This document shows, piece by piece, positions 52,721-64,000 of a stretch of DNA of 64,000 nt. The notes beneath the pieces were generated by a model, which was not told where the DNA came from, did not search any database, and was given only the letters and a program-made list of their open reading frames with translations. This DNA comes from Lineus longissimus (Eukaryota > Nemertea > Pilidiophora > Heteronemertea > Lineidae): contig NC_088315.1 of the NCBI RefSeq assembly GCF_910592395.1, positions 4,964,501 through 5,028,500 of the forward strand. The letters run 5' to 3'. Within the stretch, counting starts at the first letter, position 1, and each line of letters starts with the position of its first letter. Position numbers and translations under genes: made by a program.

Positions 52721-55700
52721 GCAGACTTGCATCGAGAAGGAGATCACACTGAACTTTTGCTGAAATAATCCCGGTCGGCAAATGGCTGAACTAAGTGCAC
52801 CTCATGACCTGACAAGCTACGTTTTACCTCTGCCTCATTTTCCCATGCTCATTATTTTTCATAACCGTATACCGAATTCAAAGCAAAACAAAAAAGGACA
52901 AAGCACACCAATATTCAACCATTTGATCATAATATGATGGACAATTCAATGAATCGGCGTTACTGAAATGATATAAATTGATGCAATTATTTTTTCAACA
53001 CAGATCTACCGCAGACCGCCAACCGAAGCTGAGCTACCTTTTATGAAAACCCGGGCTGAGTTCCGGCGCTTAGCTGCCAGTTTGTTTACTGTACACATGC
53101 CCGGAGCAAAATAGTCCACGTCAGGCTAACCGATGTTTTGATGTTGCAACTGTACAAATGTTCCCCAGTGCAAATTAATGTCCCGATATTTGAGATGGTC
53201 AACAGAGGATTGCTCTGCTGCTGAAACTAGAGGGGTCAGTTGGTACCCTGGGTCATGGAATGCAAAGCACCATTGTGGCTAACCAGCTTTGCTGTAATTT
53301 TTTGCTGATAAAATGCTGTAAATATTTGGCTTTTATCCTCAGAAAACAGGGATGCTAAATGCTGTTGACGATGGCTGCTGGATTCCTTTCATTCATCAGA
53401 TTACTGGAAGGATTCGTACGATGCTTTGAACCGTCACTTTGGCGCCCCGTCAATGTAGGCTGGTCGCGGCGCCTTCCCTCTGTAAATGTACAGCAGACCT
53501 ATGTCCTTTGACTGCAGTCAAGAGAATGCACGCCGAGAACTTAGCTGATGATGATTTCATACCCTGCATTTTACTGCTGAACGCGCCAAAAGGCCATGAT
53601 TAGGAATTCACACCAAGTGAGACATTCGCCCAAATTACAGAGAAAATCACAAGCAGTCATCCATCGAACTATCACTTCAAAGGACAAAAGCGAAAGAACT
53701 TTAGCACTCGACCAATAATATGCTACTAACGATCTCGGAGATATATCTCATAAAGGCATGAAAGCCACCAAAAGGAATCACAGAGACAAAGCATTTAATG
53801 AGCTGGCCATCGGCCGCCATATTGCCAGCCAATAATTTATTTCCCAGCATCCATTGTCCGATTTGTGATCGTCGTGAAATATTGAGTCGACTCACTTTTG
53901 CTTACACCAATTCTAACCTCTGGCACTTGTATTAATTCTCATTTCCATGAAAGGTTCCATGGGTGTGTGTGGAAAACCCCTGGAGTCAACCGGAAAAGCG
54001 ATTTGAGGGCTACTTTATTAATTTCCACTATTTACCCGAGTCGTCATAATCCCCTGTCCAAGGCAAACGGTTGGTTTCCATGAGACTTTCAACCAATTGT
54101 TTGTGAGATTTGCATGGGTTAAGGAAAAAACTTTGGCACTACAAGTAAACATGAAGCATTCTTGTTTCCAAGTGACCAGGGCGATTCTGTGCAATATTTT
54201 CTACCGAATTCAACAGTTCTAAAGTGCTTTCATCTCTCAAAAATGACTGGATTCAAGCAACAGTAAGCATTTTCGCGCCAGCGAATCTCCTTGAATCGTG
54301 AGAACGCATCTTATCCTTACTTCTCTGTATCTTTAATAATGATATAAAGGCGATGTTTACATCAACTCCCCTGGTAACGAATCTCGAAAAAATGAACACT
54401 GCAGTGTTATTTAAGGTATGAATCGATAACCACCATCCCCAAATTTTTGAAAAATTCTTACAAAGGAAGTCACGCCTCTTTCTGTGGGAATTTCAAACTT
54501 CATTTGATTCAAATTTCAAATTGTGCAGGTGTAATGACCCCCTGAGTCGATTTTTTTTGAGACGCCAAGGAACTGTTCTGGGGAATGCCCAAACTCGATT
54601 CATAAAGGTTCCAAGACGTTTCAACTTTTTTTCAACACATTCTAACCAAATTCTAAAATTTACAAATTGTTCAGATAATAAAGCTACATGGATGCGCTCG
54701 AACAAGTTAAACAGGACTCCCCAAGTTGAAATTGTTCGCATAGGATTCGCACACCAGGGTTGGATCGAAGGTCGAGCTCACCCCTACCTCATAACGCTGC
54801 GACCCCGCCTCTTGCCCGAGGCTAGCTCCATAGAGGCTCGCCAGTCCGGGTTTCTACGGAGGCGACCCGAACTCATGACTCAGCCCAACCTTTCATTTGG
54901 TTCTAGCTCTATTCAGAATCAAAGTGCGATGAAGCTGTATTCGAATGTAATGGCGTCATCTTCACGACCAAACATGTCTCAGCGTATGCGAAACTCAGAA
55001 AACAGATTAGTTCTGATCAACTGAAAACTTGGGCAAAAACCACCTCTTCTAATGTTCAGTTACCATGCAGTGACAATAATATGTTTGACAACTTATGTCC
55101 TTGTCGTGGCTTTTCACGTACTCCGTCTTGGGACGGCCGTCTCTATGCGGACGTGTATAGAAGTCCGCGGTCTTGAGAAGATTGTGCTTTATATCAATCC
55201 GGCCTTTTATCTAGGGAAACACTTCAAAATTTATTGGATTTCGGGCCATTGCCCCTTTAAAGGTTAAGGTGAAATACTGGTAAGAGGATCGACTCACCAT
55301 ATTGAGTGCGGTGACGCACTGCTACCTACCCAGCTCGAGATGCTATGATCTTGTCATTAACGTTCGATGCGCTTAATTAGAGGAGGCATCGGGCTCTAAC
55401 AGCCAAGATGGCCTCTGTGGCACCATGGTTCCGCAGTATGAATATCAGTTTAATTTACCGATCATAGATCTCCGATCGTCTGAAGTGAAAGTTGTTAGGG
55501 TTTTGAGAGGCGTTAAGCTGAGCTCATTGTCTCTTTGAGTAGACTGTGGTGATTAACTATTGCAATTATGGCGTTAACCCCTACCGCGGTTCCAATGCGT
55601 TTAACACCAGTGTCACCTTTCGGTGGTCTCAGGCACTACCCCTCGATGGCGTCTCGTCTTTAAGAAACTCAATAACATGTCATGAACTTGAAGAAGCCTA

Positions 55701-57240
55701 ATAACTCGCCAACTTTCTGTGGGCGTTTCGAAGATATTACATCTCCCTATGGTCCTGACCTGGGGCTTAAGAAACCTTTAAAACAAAATCATTCGCGTGT
55801 GAATGGAGGTCGTTTCCCTCCACTCCGCCTTTGGTCATCTCGGCAAAAATATAATTTGATCCTCTTCTAGCGTGATCTGAGTTTTAATTAACTTGTATTT
55901 TGTCCTTCTTAAGTTGTATTGACTGTTAATTAGTTTGAATTTGATATTTAATCTTGCTTTGTCTCGACTTTTGACTCTTCATCCGGATGGGATGTCGCAA
56001 ATTCGAGATCCCCGGGGCCAAATCTATGGTTTCTTTACCCATTGGGATACGTCCTCCCCAAGGTTTCGTTTTGTGAAATAGATTCACATTAGTAATAGTT
56101 TATCCTTTGTGAGATATTTGAGTGGGCATGAAATATCATAGTTGGTTTCCCAATTTTGGAACATGAAAATATTTCGACATTGATAACACAAATGATAATT
56201 TTCCTTTCTGTATCTGTCAAATTGTTGCTCACGATAGTACAAAAAGGTCAATCAGTATCATCATTGAGCATTTTGTATTTGTTCTGCTGATCTGGCACAA
56301 AATCTATAGCCACCAATTCGTTTACAATCGTCTGCTGTCAAGAACACGTGACGAGGTGTCAGAAATGTGAAGATGAGCCCAAATGATAACCTGGATCATG
56401 ACATGCGCATGACTCGGCAAATCAGATCACTTCCGGTCTGTAACGGAACGTCTCCCATGGTCAGCGTTATGAAAAGAGTTATGGGATTCTGAGTCGTCGA
56501 TTCGTATTTCTGGTGGACTGGTGGTTGCTGATATCTGTTGGTCAGTGTCCTTGCGCAGCGGACGGAAAATTGTAGGAAATTAACCGGAAGTGGATAGTTC
56601 TGTCACGTGATGAATCGTCTGACCATGCATGTCATCTCGTCCCCACGAGATTTGGGATATTTATGGTGGTGATGATTGCGCTGAATTGGAAGAACGTCTG
56701 CTTTTGTGTAGGTGACAGATTGACTTCTGTTCTATTATTGATATTGTAAGAAATACAAACCCTTGGGCTCGTGTTAATATCACGAATTTGATTTATCACA
56801 AAAAGAGAAAGGTCTATAGGCTAACTCACTTAAAAAATAAAATATAAGGAGGCTACTGTACGAAAAAAATGAATGAAAAAGAGGCTGCTTTATACTTTAT
56901 GTACTATTCTAGGCAATGTTGCTGAACAGGGGATTCTGAAACATATTGACACTCTTGGAGTACTACTTAAGGAAAATTTCCTAAGGATAACATTTTAAAC
57001 TAAAGGTACCTGCCTACTTTCTTCTCCAGTCTATTTCTATCTTTTTTTTCGAAACACCTCTCAAAGAAAAAAGGTATTGCAGATTTGATCTTGAGTTTCG
57101 ATCCCAGGTAAACTAAAAGTGACAGTATCGGAGTGAATTATCGAACGATTTCTTCAGTTTTTCTCAAAGGATTTAATGTTGGTGTAACCCCGTCGCGTCA
57201 CAGCACGTCACAACTGTCATTCACCGCTCACCTGGGGCAA

Positions 57241-57295
57241 CGTCAACACTAATTAAACCATCGTCTTAATTAACGTCAACATTTTAATTGGATGT
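57241..57295. promoter_or_regulatory. TAAT-site cluster with repeated CGTCAAC
   Basis: Two CGTCAAC words 33 bp apart (57241 and 57274), each followed by an AATT-type homeodomain core (CTAATTAAAC, TTTAATTGG), with a TTAATTAA between them. The repeated spacing hints at a composite element; motif evidence only. Confidence 0.25.
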
Positions 57296-59316
57296 ATTCT
57301 AGAACACGTTAGGAGTAAACTCTTCAGGCTATTCTGCTCGAAGGTGGAGTATGCTGTGGGTGTTTTTTTGCATAAACTCCACTTGTCTGTCGTGATGTGT
57401 TGCAGCTAGGCATCCTCTGGCGAAAGTTAAACCGCGCTGTTGCTAAATTCAAATCGCTTTGAGGAAGCTGGGCGTCTGAGATGTGAGACACTAGTTGGAA
57501 GAAGCTCGAAGGTTAAAGCCCTTCTCAGTCGCTTTTTCTCAATAATGATTAAAGAAAAGTTTTTTCTTGTCAATGACATACCATAGACCTGAAAACTTAG
57601 CTTCTGCAACAAGAGCGTTCCATAGATCAGAAGACGGTAATTGTTCTTTTAGAACTGTTCTTGCTACTATTATTTGTGAAGGATTCTTAAAAACTGAAAC
57701 TTTGTCAGAAAAGGTTAATATTCCCATGCAGCCCTGTCATCACGTCAATAGCTCTTGTATAAATCCCAATAGTCGGCGATCAATTCCAATAGTTCCTTCT
57801 TTGTGCCAATTTCACGGATTTCACCCTTCATTATGCACACGCCTGATATCGAAAATAAGACCCAACTAATCGATGTGTTAGCATTCAACTTGATTCGGCA
57901 AGTTGGCAGTTTTTCTGTCCTGGCTTCGCTGTCATGGTGTGGGAAATTGACGGTGTTTGACTCCGCAGGGGGTAGCGGGAATTTAACGTGTTCGTTTTGG
58001 GCAAATTGTAGTTTTTATGCCAGATTTACGACTCAATCAGCTGTGGGATCAGAAAAGCTGGCTCCGTGTACAAAAACGACAAGTTGACAGATGATTGTCA
58101 ATTGTTTGTTATTTCGGCAAGGTCTTACCCATTGGTGATTGGCCTGTGACTGCTCACGCGCACACTTCTGAAACCTGTACCGGGATACCAAGACTGCGGT
58201 CATTATGCCACTGACGAACAATTCTTAATTTTGTTTAAAGCGTGGTGCTCAAGATTGGACCTTCGAGCGCTATCCCTTCCCTCAGCAGTGAGCATATCGC
58301 GCATCGCCCGAGGTCAGGATTGCTCACAGCATCACAACGCTCGCGGACAAAGCCTGCGCAGCGATACCAGTCACTCAATCCACTTACGCACAATATCACG
58401 GAGCAAACAAACCCATTTGATCCACTAAAACCTCTGCAGACTCCTTCATCTTTTGTTGATGTTAACACGTTTACAAATTTTCACTGAAATCTCGACCTTT
58501 GAAACGATAATTGGCCGAAGATTGCCTCAAAACTCAATTGGTAATTTAATCGGCCCTACACTTTGCGCATCCACTCTCGGCAGTGATGTCACATAAGGTT
58601 GGCAAAATATAAACCACTCACTTTTGAGTGATTCTCGTAATCTTGTTGCAACATCCAAAGATGGGGTTTAACTCGTTGTGCAGGAGCATGTTCGGGAAAT
58701 TCCGTGATCGAAGTGTCTTCTACTCGGCTTCGGGAGTTTTCGGCAAAGGCGACAAATTTACATTTGGTTAAATTTTGCGAATCATAGAGTGATATTACCA
58801 TAACTCTCTCGTAGCTAAAAAATTATTATGTCGATTCTCAATGAAAATTTTCCGAAATGCCAGAACCTGGCTCTTTATTCACAGTTTGCAGTCTCTATCG
58901 CGAATTCGAGTGTGCTGCAGTTGCTGCCGCGGCTGACTCTGACATCACGATCGATACCAGAGTCTATGACAACGGATGACATCTAGGAGAACGGAGATGA
59001 ACAAACTTGCTACCTTCTGTTGTTGCTTTCATCTGATTTCGTTCCTCTGTCTTTGTGTTTTGCTGCTATTTGTGCGATGGTGCAAAAGGTAAACAAAGCA
59101 CTTTTGTATTTCAGAGCAATGGAGAAAACTGGTGTCAGCTTTATTTTGAAGTAATTTTGTGTTTCAGGAATCAGACACCACATCCATCTTGCATTTGTTG
59201 CCAAAGGAAGAAGATGGAGGAATTTGTCGTCTGCTTTATTTTGTATTGTTTACGTCACTTCCGTCAACGTTCGTCTGCATGTTGTTTTCATACGTCATAT
59301 CCGTTTTGTATTGCAG

Positions 59317-59466
59317 AGAGCGACGGTCACAGTAGTGCAGACTCACACAGCGGGGACACACCGAATGGCAATGAAAGCGAAGAGCAGATGAGAATACGTT
59401 TAAAAAGAAAGCTTCAGCGAAATCGGACGTCGTTCACAAATGCACAAATTGAGGCTTTAGAAAAAG
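59317..59466 (+). CDS. PAX6: Pax6 exon: acidic linker and start of the homeodomain
   Basis: 150-nt exon, acceptor TATTGCAG (ending 59316), donor GTAGGC (59467, weaker than the other donors), phase 1 in and 1 out. It encodes ESDGHSSADSHSGDTPNGNE, an acidic Ser-rich linker, then SEEQMRIRLKRKLQRNRTSF and the first homeodomain helix TNAQIEALEK. LKRKLQRNRTSFT...QIEALEK is near-invariant in Pax6. It directly follows the PTKK exon in phase, so no exon needs to be sought in the 18-kb intron. Reading through the donor would add GRPWKASS and stop, truncating the homeodomain after helix 1. Confidence 0.98.
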
Positions 59467-61489
<2,023 letters not shown>

Positions 61490-61656
61490 GTTTGGTTTAG
61501 TAACAGACGAGCAAAATGGCGGCGGGAGGAGAAGCTCCGGAACCAAAGACGAGATGCAGCCAATGGAGGCAGTCGCATTCCCATCAACAGTAGTTTTCCC
61601 AACAGCATGTATCCGTCTATTCACCAGCCCATAGCAACAATGGGAGAAACATACAG
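61490..61656 (+). CDS. PAX6: Pax6 exon: homeodomain recognition helix and start of the tail
   Basis: 167-nt exon with acceptor TTACTTCCAG and donor GTGAGT (61657); phase 0 in, 2 out. It encodes [20 protein letters not shown], containing Trp48, Phe49, Ser50 and Asn51 of the homeodomain. Ser50 is diagnostic of Pax homeodomains. NQRR is followed by [20 protein letters not shown], comparable with vertebrate QASNTPSHIPISSSF, then [14 protein letters not shown]. This begins the Pro/Ser/Thr transactivation region. Human exon 10 is 151 nt, so this one is slightly longer. Confidence 0.98.
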
Positions 61657-62082
61657 GTGAGTCACGTGATTCGTCACACTACTGTCATGTGACTTTTGTG
61701 TCATGACGTCACTAGAAGAAGTTGCGATTACTGACGAGTTTTAGTCAGCCTTTACAGTAATTTCAACTACAGATTATGAAATGTTCTGAAGGACTTGGGT
61801 TTTGTTACGTGATTGGGAGGTTTGGAAGTTTACGATGAACTTAAACAAACATGAGCAGAAATGTGGAAAATCTCTTCATTTCAAAACAATCCCACCAGAA
61901 CGCTTCAGCCATATTTAAATCGTCAAATGCTGAACCATTTCGTCAGACCTCATTGTTTATCAATCGGATTAGTGACGGAACATAAATCAGGCCGTTTCAA
62001 GACATTGTTTTCCCATACTATAATGCGTGACTAATTTCCTCCACGAAATGGTCATCTAAAGTCCTTTTTCTTCGCTTTGCAG
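61657..62082 (+). other. PAX6: Pax6 intron in the tail, 426 bp
   Basis: Donor GTGAGT, acceptor TTTGCAG. Nothing else recognised. Confidence 0.9.
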
Positions 62083-62198
62083 CATGGCCCCAGTGGCAAA
62101 TTATAGTCTGTCCAATAGCATCCCTCCCAACCCAGCTTGTCTGCAATCGACGAATTCACCATCATCATATTCATGTATGTTACCAGGAGGATATACAG
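62083..62198 (+). CDS. PAX6: Pax6 exon: Pro/Ser/Thr transactivation region
   Basis: 116-nt exon, the same length as human exon 11, acceptor GCTTTGCAG (ending 62082) and donor GTAATT (62199); phase 2 in, 1 out. It encodes SMAPVANYSLSNSIPPNPAC, then LQSTNSPSSYSCMLPGGYT. SSYSCMLP is the strongly conserved tail motif of Pax6. Length and phase preservation fix the exon although the surrounding residues have diverged. Confidence 0.96.
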
Positions 62199-62528
62199 GT
62201 AATTAACACTTTAATTAAGAACCAGTATAGCTGGATATATATATAAATAGAAAAACCTCATAATATGTAAAATCTACCTCTTTAGAAGTAACCAAGTCTA
62301 CGATGATATCCCAGTTGTTTGTGAAAGAAATATTGTGAGTGTTACGAAAATTTGATTGAAACGAAACAGAAAGTAACATCTCATCGTTTGGTTGGCGGTC
62401 AGAAGATGTAAATTCAGTCCAAGCTGGCCTTGCCAAGTGTATGTCAGACAATAGAATCCAATGGAATTCGCTCTCCTTTCCTTTTCCTTTATTCAAACAG
62501 CTTACTTAACCATCTTTGCTTGTTTCAG
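62199..62528 (+). other. PAX6: Pax6 intron in the tail, 330 bp
   Basis: Donor GTAATT, acceptor GTTTCAG. Nothing else recognised. Confidence 0.9.
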
Positions 62529-62648
62529 GAACAGCTAGAAGCTATGACCCCCTCAGCTTGAGTAGTTACTCCCGGCCCACCTGTAACCCCCACGCAGCAG
62601 CAAGCATGCAGAGTCACATGACGCATCAAGCAAATGGCGCTTCAACCG
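62529..62648 (+). CDS. PAX6: Pax6 exon: Pro/Ser/Thr tail, Met/His-rich
   Basis: 120-nt exon with acceptor TTGTTTCAG (ending 62528) and donor GTATGA (62649); phase 1 in and out. It encodes (G)TARSYDPLSLSSYSRPTCN, then PHAAASMQSHMTHQANGAST. RSYD...PHAAASMQSHM corresponds to vertebrate RSYDTYTPPHMQTHMNSQ. It is shorter than human exon 12 (151 nt). Its phase joins to the final exon to make ST-GLISPG. Confidence 0.95.
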
Positions 62649-62741
62649 GTATGATGGCCTGGGTACTTATTCGATCTTTCCGCTTACCTTTAATATACCT
62701 CCTACTCACATAAATAAGTCTTAAATATCTTGCGCTTTGAG

Positions 62742-62888
62742 CCTGGTTGTTCAAAACAAAATTTGTCACCACCGCTGGCGTTAACTTAACTTAACTTAAC
62801 GTTATCTCCTTCAGTAAAGTCCTTAGAATAAAAGCCAACTTATTTTTACACCAGCATTAGTGACAAACCTTGTTTTGAACAACCGAGC
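62742..62888. mobile_element. MITE-like inverted-repeat element in the last intron
   Basis: CTGGTTGTTCAAAACAAAAT at 62743 faces the reverse complement TTGTTTTGAACAACCGAG at 62870-62887, with inner pairing GTCAC/GTGAC and CGCTGG/CCAGC. The interior carries four exact TTAAC units. No coding capacity. Its ends match the element at 34208-34303. Confidence 0.65.
62781..62800. repeat. (TTAAC)4 short tandem repeat
   Basis: Four exact copies of TTAAC inside the MITE-like element. Confidence 0.95.
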
Positions 62889-63200
62889 CCAGTTGTAATG
62901 TATCCCTTGATATCAAGGACTAATTGGTCCCTAGCTTTTGTCTAGAGTAACTGGCTCATTAACAGAATAACATTGGTAATATGTCACAAATTCGTTGATG
63001 AAGGAGTCTAAAACTTACCTTCAAATGAAATTTTAAGTTGGGAGTTGATCGTCAAGTTGGACACAGTTAGCTTTATAAACAATATTGGGCAATCTGTCCT
63101 ACAATTTTTACTCTCTCTTCCAGTTTCAATCATTCTTATCGCGCAAATTAGGAAAAGAGCCAGTATATGTTTTTCAACCTTTCCATCTTTATCTTTCCAG

Positions 63201-63322
63201 GCTTAATATCACCGGGCGTCTCCGTACCAGTACAAGTCCCAGGAGGTGGATCAGCTCAGGACGTCGCCCAAGCACACATGGCCTCGCACATGGCCTCACA
63301 GTATTGGTCCAGGATACAGTGA
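63201..63322 (+). CDS. PAX6: Pax6 last coding exon with conserved C-terminus and stop
   Basis: Acceptor ATCTTTCCAG ends at 63200. Two bases complete Gly, then LISPGVSVPVQVPGGGSAQD and VAQAHMASHMASQYWSRIQ, with TGA at 63320-63322. GLISPGVSVPVQVPG is the conserved C-terminal Pax6 peptide, and SQYWSRIQ matches vertebrate SQYWPRLQ. Relative to vertebrates there is an insertion before SQYW that includes a tandem HMAS-HMAS, encoded by a 12-bp direct duplication (63275-63286 and 63287-63298). Confidence 0.97.
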
Positions 63323-64000
63323 CCTTTGACCATGTTTGGTGACCTTGAACACTAAAAGTCCCGGATGAAGCGAAAAGGCATCATTGGGTGACGTTTGAAA
63401 TGAACTCTTTTTGTGCAATTGGCATGGGAATTCGATTTGAAGGAAGGAACATTATCGATGTGAAACTGGTTAGTTCACGAGTGACAATTCGGGAGGATGA
63501 CGTCATTTTGGTACTAGGGTGTCAAGCCATGACAAGACAATTCAGGGATGGATAAATGGACCTAATTAATGGGCACATTTACATATCAGAATCCAAACTT
63601 TTGTTGAAGATGTGTCAGACGTTGTCTGAGTAAACTCAGATTGGTATAAAGACTATAAAAAGACAATATTAGGCTCAAATGTGCTTTAAGGATTCAAAGA
63701 GCCAAAAAGACAATTTTCAATGACCAGCATTGTTCAATGCATGTAAATTAGTATAGTACATTTCATAGTGGTAGTCACGTGTCTATAGTAGTTACTATTC
63801 ATATGAAGAAGCTTATTGTATATTTGTTTTGTAATGTTGAAAGTACTGTTGGTTTCGTGAAGACGACATGGTAGGCTTACAGCTGTCTCAGTCTCCGACA
63901 GCAGAGTTCTTTCTCCCGTTTTGGAGAATTAGCCCAGCATCTGGTACATTTTTCTAATTTCTCAACCATGACAATGTGAAATGGACCCAATCTTGCCAAT
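63323..64000 (+). other. PAX6: 3' UTR and downstream flank of Pax6
   Basis: The sequence is AT-rich and contains no open frame I would support. I see no AATAAA or ATTAAA between the stop and the window end, so the poly(A) site is probably beyond 64000 or uses a variant signal. No other gene is visible. Confidence 0.6.

Larger units (their letters stand above)
41076..59316 (+). other. PAX6: Pax6 intron of 18.2 kb (linker to homeodomain)
   Basis: The flanking exons join in phase without missing sequence, so no further coding exon is required. Frames up to 167 codons in this region lack recognisable domains, compositional bias or splice context and look like chance. It holds a SOX-like cluster at 46.6 kb, six AAGATGGC motifs, a CA/TA microsatellite at 52.7 kb, a 20-bp palindrome at 42050 and a TAAT cluster at 57.2 kb. 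Confidence 0.7.
62649..63200 (+). other. PAX6: Pax6 intron in the tail, 552 bp
   Basis: Donor GTATGA, acceptor TTTCCAG. The intron is partly filled by the MITE-like element at 62742-62888. Confidence 0.9.

Noticed and set aside
54521-55024. 167-codon frame on the + strand, Ser/Arg-rich
   Set aside because: Longest unexplained frame, but no domain recognised and no splice evidence; it is inside a Pax6 intron and kept out for lack of support.
59055-59316. Open frame extending upstream of the homeodomain exon
   Set aside because: The acceptor at 59315-59316 gives exact phase with the preceding exon; the upstream extension is intron sequence that happens to be open.

Overview
The window holds one recognisable protein-coding gene, a Pax6 orthologue on the + strand, spread over at least 56 kb. 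I assembled nine coding exons (6645 to 63322) by reading exon ends, splice sites and codon phase. Together they give about 464 residues plus a stop: a 128-residue paired domain with the Pax6-type signature [11 protein letters not shown], a Pro/Gln-rich linker, a Ser50 paired-class homeodomain, and a Pro/Ser/Thr-rich tail that ends in the conserved GLISPGVSVPVQVPG motif. The first coding exon(s) and the promoter were not found and may lie before the window.

The host is an animal with long introns. Codon and splice style, exon sizes (83 and 116 nt identical to human PAX6 exons 9 and 11), AT-rich introns, and frequent TACATGTA and AGGCCTAT words suggest a marine invertebrate. A non-vertebrate deuterostome such as a hemichordate is my best guess, but this is inference and I cannot name the species.

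Layout: 1-3760, 5' non-coding DNA. 3761-6175, a large foldback (inverted-repeat) element whose arms carry a 21-22 bp minisatellite. 6298-6415, a small inverted-repeat element. 6645-6710, a probable N-terminal exon. 6711-33619, a 27-kb intron with small repeats. 33620-33966, the main paired-domain exon. 33967-40849, a 6.9-kb intron. 40850-41075, end of paired domain plus linker. 41076-59316, an 18-kb intron with a dense SOX-like motif cluster. 59317-63322, six compact exons for the homeodomain and transactivation tail. 63323-64000, 3' UTR or flank.

The gene product should be a nuclear transcription factor that binds DNA through two domains. The introns are the natural place for its cis-regulatory DNA. 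The most unusual structures are the foldback element with its unequal minisatellite arms, the fused paired-domain exon that leaves no slot for a vertebrate-style exon 5a, the SOX motif cluster at 46.6 kb, and an excess of AAGATGGC (YY1-type) motifs.
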